In this document: positions 57,205 through 64,000 of the stretch, piece by piece
Position numbering within the stretch: position 1 is the stretch's first letter
Layout: the number at the start of each line of letters is the position of its first letter
NCBI GenBank assembly: GCA_027422505.1
Contig: JAPQWV010000637.1
Location: 248,001-312,000, forward strand
Source: Craterostigma plantagineum
Lineage: Eukaryota > Streptophyta > Magnoliopsida > Lamiales > Linderniaceae
Direction of reading: 5' to 3'
DNA length: 64,000 nt
Translations under genes and position numbers: made by a program
Notes under the pieces: model-generated
The model's input: the letters and a program-made list of their open reading frames with translations, nothing else
Told to the model about the DNA's origin: nothing
Database searches by the model: none

Positions 57205-57451
57205 TATACACTTTAGTTGTGCTTTGATTTAATTAGCTGTCCTTGTAATTAGGGGCTTTATTTGTATTTGTCCTTAGTTTAGGACTTGTTTGTTATTTAT
57301 ACCAAGTTTATTTGGTATAAATACATTTGTACACATTGTGATTAATAGAGAATTTACTCAATTAATCCGAAAGGCTTGCAAATCATATTCTAGAGAGAGA
57401 AATTCAGAAAACTTTCTCTCACTAAGCGAAATCTCTCTCGAAGCTCTCTAA
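57198..57451 (+). repeat. 3' LTR of Sirevirus B, truncated
   Basis: It matches the 5' LTR (28137-28486) from TGTATAATATACAC to gaagctctcta and then stops; about 95 bp of the LTR end are missing. The next bases (acaaacaagtgttagag) match neither LTR nor fragment D and look like junction filler. Confidence 0.85.
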
Positions 57452-57469
57452 CAAACAAGTGTTAGAGAA

Positions 57470-58037
57470 GAACTAACACGGTATCGGTCCGAGAACAAAC
57501 AAGAAGAACTTCGCCATATATAATCTCTTAGCCTCGTAGAGAAGCGAAGCGAAGCTTGAGCAAGTGTAGACAGATATGAAGAATAAAAAGCATGAAAATG
57601 ACAAACAAAAGATACGAAAAGAGAAATGGATGATGGAGAAAGACTAAAGAAAAGGAAGACGAAGACCTAAGCCCATTTCCCAAATATTTTCCTTCCCTTC
57701 TAAGTCAAAGCCAAATTAAAATCCTTCAAAGTCCCTTTGATTCCAATCAACGTTCTTTCGCTTAGGTGAAATTATTAAAAGCGACTCGATCACAGGTAAA
57801 TTGACTTAAAATTGCTTGTGTTGACTTTGAGCGATATAAATATAAAAATCCCAAGATGAAAATAACGGAGCGTTAGAGCGAACCTAGTCAGAGTTGTCGA
57901 AAAGGATCACTCTATGAACTTAGGATTTTTAGTTTGTTGACATGACTTGGCGGCATATGATCTTTTCCCGTGTCTTGTGAAATTTTAGGCGTAGCGTTGA
58001 TCGAAGCAAAATATTCTGACCCCATGCTATTACTAAT
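57470..58037 (+). mobile_element. Sirevirus fragment D (post-pol spacer only)
   Basis: A direct copy of B's spacer 51080-51660 (cacggtatcggt, gataatctcttagcctcgtagagaagc … tgaccccat.ctatta). It is joined on the left to B's broken LTR and on the right to the LTR end of copy C, which appears to have inserted into it at ctattactaat. Confidence 0.75.
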
Positions 58038-58368
58038 TGTTAGGTCCTAAGTTATCAACTCAATGATCATAGACTTGAATCCTAAGGTAATCGATTAGAA
58101 TTATAGAAATTGAATTTCGATCGAAAACATTTCTATGAAGAACACAAGAGAGAATCCTTGTAGTGAGAAAATGTTTTCTGATTTCTCTCTCTAGAATTGG
58201 ATTGCAAGCCTTTCTGATCAATTTCATAAATCTTCTCTTTTAAGCACTATGTTTGTACATCTATTTATACCAAACATACTTGGTATAAATAACAAACGAA
58301 GTCCTAAAATAAGGACAATTACAATAAAAGCCCCAATCTACGAAGACAGCTAATTAAATCATAGCACA
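58038..58368 (-). repeat. 3' LTR of Sirevirus C, missing its first bases
   Basis: On the minus strand it reads …gatttaattagctgtc…aaggacctaaca-type end (TGTTAGGTCC at 58038 in plus). The first roughly 20 bp of the LTR and the end of the preceding ORF are missing at a junction near 58369. Confidence 0.8.
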
Positions 58369-61300
58369 CCATCTGAAGTTCGTGTGCGGCGACGTACTTG
58401 ACTTGGTGCATCATGTACCGGTAGAGTCCCTCAAGTCCTTCTTTCTTGATGAAGCCTCGAGGACCTTTGTACTTCTCCACATACAGCTGGTAGAGGTTGT
58501 ACACCTCCTCGGCAGGGAGATACGGTAGGTCGCTCTCGCTTAATTCTTCTTGAGTTCTGTCTACTCGCTCGATGGCGTAGTACGGTCTTGGAAGTCCTCC
58601 TTTGGTACAGAAGACGCTGAGTAGCTGACATATGGGAGATAGACTCTTATAGTGGCTCTTGGCTTGTGCTTTAGTCATCCCCAGTCTCATGTCAGGTCCA
58701 AGGTGGGTCAGTATCCAGATATACGTCATTCTCTTTTGCTGATCCCAGTGAGAGATCCCTCTTAGTTCGAACTCAGTAGACTTCTTGACTTTATCCGGTG
58801 ACCTCCAAAATGTGTTCTTGAATTTCTTCAAGGAAGGGAATTTCTATTCTGATGTTCTCCCATGGCGTGTCGATCCGAACGGTCCCTTGCATTTGTCTTG
58901 TGGGGGAAACCGCTCGTTGCGCAATCAATTCTAGAAGCCTTGGGAGCTCTTGTTCGTGATCTTCACCTTCCTGAAGCTCTCCGTCTTCTATCAGCACAAG
59001 GTCCACCGAAGCTTGCTGTAAGAACTGTCGAACGTCCTTAAGCCGTTGTCTCTGATGCTCGTCGGGCAAGGAATGGGTCATCCACTGTCCTTCGAATATG
59101 TACTTGTCGAGGAACTCATGAGGGTTGACACCATGTCCTGACGGTCCCGATTGGTCTTGAGCAGCTGAGGGAGTAGCTTGGGTCTGCGCCAGGGCCACGA
59201 GCATGGCGGCACTTGCTTCTTCTTCCGGAAGCAGGGGCTTGTGAGAGTCATTGGTGTGGGCGGAGGCGTCGTTAAGGTAAAGGATGGTGGGTCTGTTTGG
59301 GTTGTATGAGTGGTGCGGTGCGTGGTGGTGGTTGTTTGTGTAGTGGGAGCGAGGTTTTAGCGGCTCCAGCGCTTGTCTGTGCGGCACCCGAGCCTTGTCT
59401 CTGACTTCTAGTCATGATCCTACACCTTTTCTCCCCCTCATGATGACCTTGATGATCTGGGTCGTCATGTCGACGTCTGGAGTGAGAGTCTTGGCCTCGG
59501 CATGATTCGGTAGGATCAGGACGGTCCACAAGGCGTCGGAAGAGATCTTCTTCTTCAGGCGTTCGTGTGGTCAGCTCAAGTAGACGGGCGACCAAAATAG
59601 AGTGAAGGTCGTTGATGGGTACGGTTGCTGGGTTTATGAGGTTGTGTGCGAGGATGGGTGTGGCGATAGGGAAGGGTCGTGTGGGTTGAGTGGGTGTGAG
59701 GATAGGTTGTGATGAAGATGGCTCCGAGACGGGTGCTTTCCCACGATCTTGGCGGGACGTCTCGATGGCATTTTGCACGCTCTCCATAATTTTGTCTTCA
59801 AAAGAACTCAATGCTGCAGAGAGAGCAGCTTGTAGACGATCTTCAGTCACATATGGGACGGACGCCTCCGCGTTGAAGGACCAGGTCGACAGATGTCGCC
59901 CATTGTCAACCCTTGAGCAAACACCGACTCCTCATGTTGGCTTGTAATCACTTGGGGTTGTGACTGTTCGAGACTTCCACCCAATCCTTGAGTCAAATCA
60001 TGGAGATTCTCCTCTATGGGTGTTGTTGCAGGTTCAGATTGAACCTGCGTATCAGACACGGTTGGGACTGGGCCGGTAATGATTGGAAGTTGGACTTCGG
60101 CCTCAGCACTTGGAGCGATGACTGGCACAGTGTCTGATGTGGTGGTGACGGATGTGAAGAGGGACTCCAGTTGGATACTTAACCGCCTTGGGGTCCGTCT
60201 CATGAGTTGGATCTCCTCATCGAACTCGGTGTCTGATGAGGTAGCCGAGTGAGGAGAAGGTTCACGTGCATCTTCCTCTCCGTCTTGTTCCGTCACCTGA
60301 GGGTCGTTGGGTTGAATCGTGGGATCAGAGCCTCGGTCTCTGGCGTCGTAGCCAGTGGAGGTGAGTTGTGCCCCGTTTTCGCTTTGGGCTGTGTTGCCTG
60401 TTGTAGGATCTCCTCAAGCGATCCTTGGAACACGCCGACAACGATGGGCACTTCAGCACCTAGAGGTTGTTGTGGAGCATCTAGTACCAACTCTTCTGCC
60501 ACAGCGCCAGTCAACGTGGCATCTTCATCAGGTAGTTGCATTTCCTGAGTTGGAGGCTTCTGTTCTAGCTCCTCGGCCACCTGGTCTATCAGTTCGGCCT
60601 CAGGGCTAGGTGGTTGCTAATGGTGGGGAGGGCTCACATGGAAGTCTGTCGGGGGCCCTCTGATCATCTGTTCGGTGAGATGATTGTCCCAGCAGAATCT
60701 TTGGTATTCGACTCCCGAGGGGTCGGCGAGCCGCAGCAGCTCGAACGTAATGGCCATAGACGGCTGATCTAAATCCGTAAGCTTCGGGTTGTGGAAGAAT
60801 TTAAGCCATGTTGGTTGGTAATTTCCTCCAGGAGGTAGACAAGGGATGCTCTGCTCGTGAATCTCCATAAATTGTCGGGTAATGACCGAGAACCACCTGG
60901 CATACGGTACATTCTTCGATCTCTTATTCTGTCTCTGTCTGATCTGTTCAGCTAAGTCATTCCAGATCATTTGAGCGAAAATCGTAATTTCGCGAGAACG
61001 TGATCTTATGGAAAATTGTGACAATGTGGTCGTTTCCTTTGTCGAAGCCTACGTGCTTTGGCGAAAGACACTTGTTGATGACTCCAAACAGTGTCTTCCA
61101 TGGGTGCGGGATGCCGTTGCTCTGTACTTGGGCAAGCTTAGTGAGCGGCGGACGGTTTCCCATCTGAAGGAAGTCACGCACCATCTCTACATCCATGGCA
61201 GAGAGTCATAGTTGTGGCTGAATGGTAAGTCCAAGGCGAGGCCAAGATCATCCTTGCTGAAGCTGATGTGCCTCGTCCCAATCATCGTGGGGAATCGGTA

Positions 61301-61530
61301 TGTGCCGTCAACTATGAGGCTTTTTATCATCTCCCAAAATTGTTGAAGTAGACCATCGGTACTGAGGTCGTCACCGTAAGAGCATGCCAGAGGGGATGGC
61401 CTTGGAGTATTGACACTATAATCTCGTCAGGGCACCGGAAGGTGATCGTGTCGAGCTGGAAGTTAGTGTCTGGTACACTGAGGTACAGATTGTGGTCGTA
61501 TATGTGGTCATAAGCTGGAAAGTTTGCCAT
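58369..61530 (-). pseudogene. Sirevirus C post-pol ORF ('env-like' by position)
   Basis: The clearer of the two copies. The ATG is at 61530 (MANFPAYDHIYDHNLYLSVP), with the LQGHPLWHALTVTTSVPM block. The middle of domain 1 is in another frame (61330-61200, GTRHISFSKDDLGLALDLPF). Then PPLTKLAQVQSNGIPHPWKT, a frame change near 60990, WFSVITRQFMEIHEQSIPCL and FELLRLADPSGVEYQRFCWD, long Glu/Gln/Pro-rich parts (60580-59850), a stretch SFEDKIMESVQNAIETSRQD, a basic His/Arg-rich segment (about 59500-59420, RRRHDDPDHQGHHEGEKR), the EEASAAMLVALAQTQAT and FLDKYIFEGQWM blocks, and an end cut off by the deletion. Function unknown; no membrane segment seen. Confidence 0.72.
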
Positions 61531-64000
61531 CTGAAATAGGACAATTTAGAAAAACAAATCATTAGTCCAAAACTTGATTTGAGTCGAAATTTGAATTTAT
61601 CAAACCATAGTAATTAATCATATCATTGCATGTTTGACAAATTCATATTTGAAATCATGAATCTGCACATGGTTATACGAAGTGAATTTTAGAAGAGAAT
61701 GACATTTTCGACATATGTATATTTAGGTTATGTAAGTTTGGTCGAAAATTTTTTTTAAGTGTTGAAATACCACTGTTCACCCGGTTCTTTTTATCGCGCG
61801 AGAATTTACATTCTCAATTTGATTTCCTAAGTGCGAATATCTAATTTCAAATCTCCGTTCTATTTTTCGATCAAAAATTTTATTCGTTGAGTTTCGCTAC
61901 AGTGGAAAAGACTTAGAGAAAAAATTTCAAAGTGTTTGAACTTAAAACGTGGTACTGTAGCCGATAAATTTTACGATCGAGAAAAATTTCCGTGTAAATT
62001 TACGATCCAGAAAATTTATTTCCGTGTAAATTTACGATCGAGAAATTTTTCGCGCGTGAATAAAATTTTCGTCGTGAAAGTTATCGAGCGAGAAAGTTTT
62101 TTGTTTTAAAATAAATTTCCGCTGCGAAAATTTACGATCGAGAAATTTGACAACGAGAAACTAAGTCATTCGTCGAGAAAATTTTCGATCAATCAAAATT
62201 ATCGGTAAGTACTTTTTCGATCGAGAAATTTTCTCGCCGCTGAAATTTACGACCGAGAACAAAATTGAAATTGAAATTATTGTTTTCGATGTTAAGTTTT
62301 TCGCTCGAGACTTAATTGCATCTAATTTCGCTCAGTAATCTTTCGCTCGTATAAAATCAAAATTAGATTTCTCGATTGTAAGTATTTTTCGATCTACGTC
62401 AGCTATCTTAGCGACCAAGTCAAAATTTTAGCAATCGAAGATCCTTTACGATGCAAACAGTGACTCGATCGATTTGAAATTCGATTGGAACTGTTTGCGA
62501 TCGAAAAAGTTCTTCGACGCCTTTAAACGTTTCAAAACCCAGTTTGGTCGCGACTCAGATTTTCGCTCTTAAACGTAGAAAATCAAATGAATATACTACC
62601 AGAATCATCACAAACACCGAATCTATCTTAAATGTAGTTTTTAACCCAGATTAAACACATAATATGGTCGTAATCGCTATAAAATAGCATTCGAGTTTTC
62701 ATAGATTTAAAACAAGCGAGAATCTATCAGAATCATGCGAAGGATCACAGAATATGGATGCAGATGAAGTTTAAACATGCTAATCCCTAAAGAATGTCGA
62801 TTCTACCTTATAAAGACCAAAATCAGTTGAAGAATTGAGGATTTTAAAAGATTTTGTTTTCGTCTTTTGACAAGGGTTTTTCGCGACAGAAAAATTTTCG
62901 ACTGATGAATTTTTCGATTAGAGGTTTATGCGTGTATTTAGGGATATTCAACTGTAACAGTTAATGTTTCTAATTGTGCTTATCGGACGGTTTAAGTTTG
63001 AAAATGATACAGGCCCAATTTTGAGTTTTTCGCTCGAGAAACTCAGATCGAAAAATTTTCATCGGTCCCTATTTGATTTTCGCTCGACAAATTTGGAGCA
63101 AAAATTAACATTTGGTCCCAAATCAATTTTCGCTCGAGAAACTGCGATTGAAAATTACTAATTTCGCCCAAATTTTGCGATGGTAAGTTTTTCTAAGTTT
63201 TCAGATCGACTCTAATGTCAAGTAAAAAACACATAATTGCTCCCCTATGTATGAAAATATATGTAATTAACTCCCTGTAATTTCAGAACGGTGACATCTG
63301 GCTCCATCTCCAAATTTTGTAAATCTGCAATACTTAGAGCTAAAATATCGAGAATATTAGAGTTAATTTTGGAAGCAATTTTTCTATTTTAGGCTCCCCC
63401 TGAGACATTTTCAAGATAAGTTGGTTAAATTCAAATTCACAAAACACGTTAACGATCAAAATATTTAACTATCCACAATTTGAACCAATGCCGTGCGCTT
63501 CAAGTCGAGATTAATTCGTGAAGTCTTCCTCATTGATTCTGCAATACTTAAAGAAAGATCATCAAAATAGTTTGGAGCTCAAGGCATAAATTTTTGTAAA
63601 TGCTCCCCCTCAAATTGTGCACCAAAATGATTTAGCATGAAGGCATATAGAATCAATTTCAAGTACCAAACATGTAGTATGCAATTTAGACAATCTCTCC
63701 TAGATACATGGTCCCCTAATCATGTATTTAAAATATTGCGTGAGGGTATGAGCAAGAAATTCGCATTTAATCAAATCCGCATAGATGCAAATTAAGATTG
63801 CATATTAAAATGTGCGAAAAAAAATATTTATATATGTAATTTTATTTTATTATCTGTTTTATTATATATATATATATGTATATATTTTATCTTTTTTATT
63901 ATATACTAATTTTATTAGTAGTATGGGGTCAGATTATTTTGCTTCGATCATTTGTCACGCCTAAAAAATTCACAAGACACTTGAAAGATTTATGCCGTCA
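61531..64000 (-). other. Sirevirus C spacer upstream of the post-pol ORF
   Basis: Reverse counterpart of 51560-53628. It carries many cgatcgagaaa/ttttcgatc phrases (61970-62280), reversed purine motifs (gctccccct at 63391 and 63602, attgctcccc at 63236), and a (TA)n patch near 63850-63890. No gene. Confidence 0.6.

Larger units (their letters stand above)
28137..57451 (+). mobile_element. Sirevirus-type copia element B with post-pol ORF, nested insertions
   Basis: Order: 5' LTR 28137-28486, PBS, leader (split by copia F), gag 40990-44093, protease, integrase, RT and RNase H to 47852, a long spacer, a post-pol ORF 53629-57204, PPT, and a truncated 3' LTR 57198-57451. This order, the long coiled-coil Gag and the extra ORF after RNase H match Sireviruses (Maximus/SIRE). 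Without insertions (F, the plastid filler and the LINE) the element would be about 15 kb. Its right end is lost by rearrangement with fragment D, so no target duplication can be read. All ORFs are broken. Confidence 0.8.
58038..64000 (-). mobile_element. Sirevirus copy C, opposite orientation, runs off the window
   Basis: From left to right on the plus strand: LTR in reverse (58038-58368), post-pol ORF in reverse (to 61530), then the spacer in reverse with the purine motifs, ending inside the segment equivalent to 51560-51660. It is the inverted counterpart of B's right half. Its pol and 5' LTR lie beyond position 64000. Confidence 0.82.

Noticed and set aside
53629..61530. Viral envelope glycoprotein gene
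   Set aside because: No signal peptide, transmembrane helix or Cys pattern seen; 'env-like' can only be a positional label.

Overview
This is a gene-poor, transposon-saturated stretch of a flowering-plant nuclear genome, probably a eudicot. The evidence is the plant transposon families present (hAT, MuDR-like MULE, Ty1/copia including Sirevirus types, plant L1-type LINEs), a group I WRKY locus, and a plastid-type tRNA fragment. There are no bacterial or phage features. Nearly every coding stretch is broken by stops or frameshifts, and I see no gene here that I would call intact.

Layout: (1) 1-4.9 kb holds a decayed WRKY transcription-factor gene interrupted by a 688-bp non-autonomous hAT-like element and a 2.8-kb copia gag-protease derivative; the gene fragments continue in register across both insertions. 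(2) 5.6-8.3 kb is a degraded hAT transposase on the minus strand. (3) 9.0-13.5 kb is AT-rich, with a pair of inverted repeats and the 3' half of a minus-strand LINE. (4) 14.2-22.4 kb is a MULE of the type that carries an extra gene: a mudrA-like transposase (+) and, convergent to it, a DUF1985-Ulp1 cysteine-protease gene (-). GC-rich degenerate repeats lie at both ends and between the two genes. (5) 22.4-57.5 kb is a nest of retroelements. A Sirevirus-type copia fragment (A) carries a 3.3-kb solo LTR. It abuts a second, near full-length Sirevirus (B, 28.1-57.5 kb). B is split by a copia element (F, 28.7-40.2 kb), which is split by a TRIM-like element (E), whose left LTR is split by a 3.8-kb LARD-like element (L). 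B also contains a plastid-derived filler in gag and a 5'-truncated LINE after pol. (6) 57.5-64 kb is a fragment of a third Sirevirus (D) entered by a fourth (C) in opposite orientation, so the post-pol regions of B and C form an inverted pair about 6 kb long per arm.

How the parts relate: five perfect or near-perfect target-site duplications (hAT element; gaggc/caggc; gtaac; gattg; ctata/ctatg; tatcc) fix the order of insertion. L is the youngest (about 5 differences between its two 334-bp LTRs); F and the WRKY copia element are older. The most distinctive non-coding signal is an array of about 11 imperfect palindromes inside the solo LTR, in which the paired arms change together from unit to unit. 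The best candidates for something beyond ordinary transposon decay are that array, the MULE with its protease gene and GC-rich repeats, and the duplicated Sirevirus post-pol ORF.
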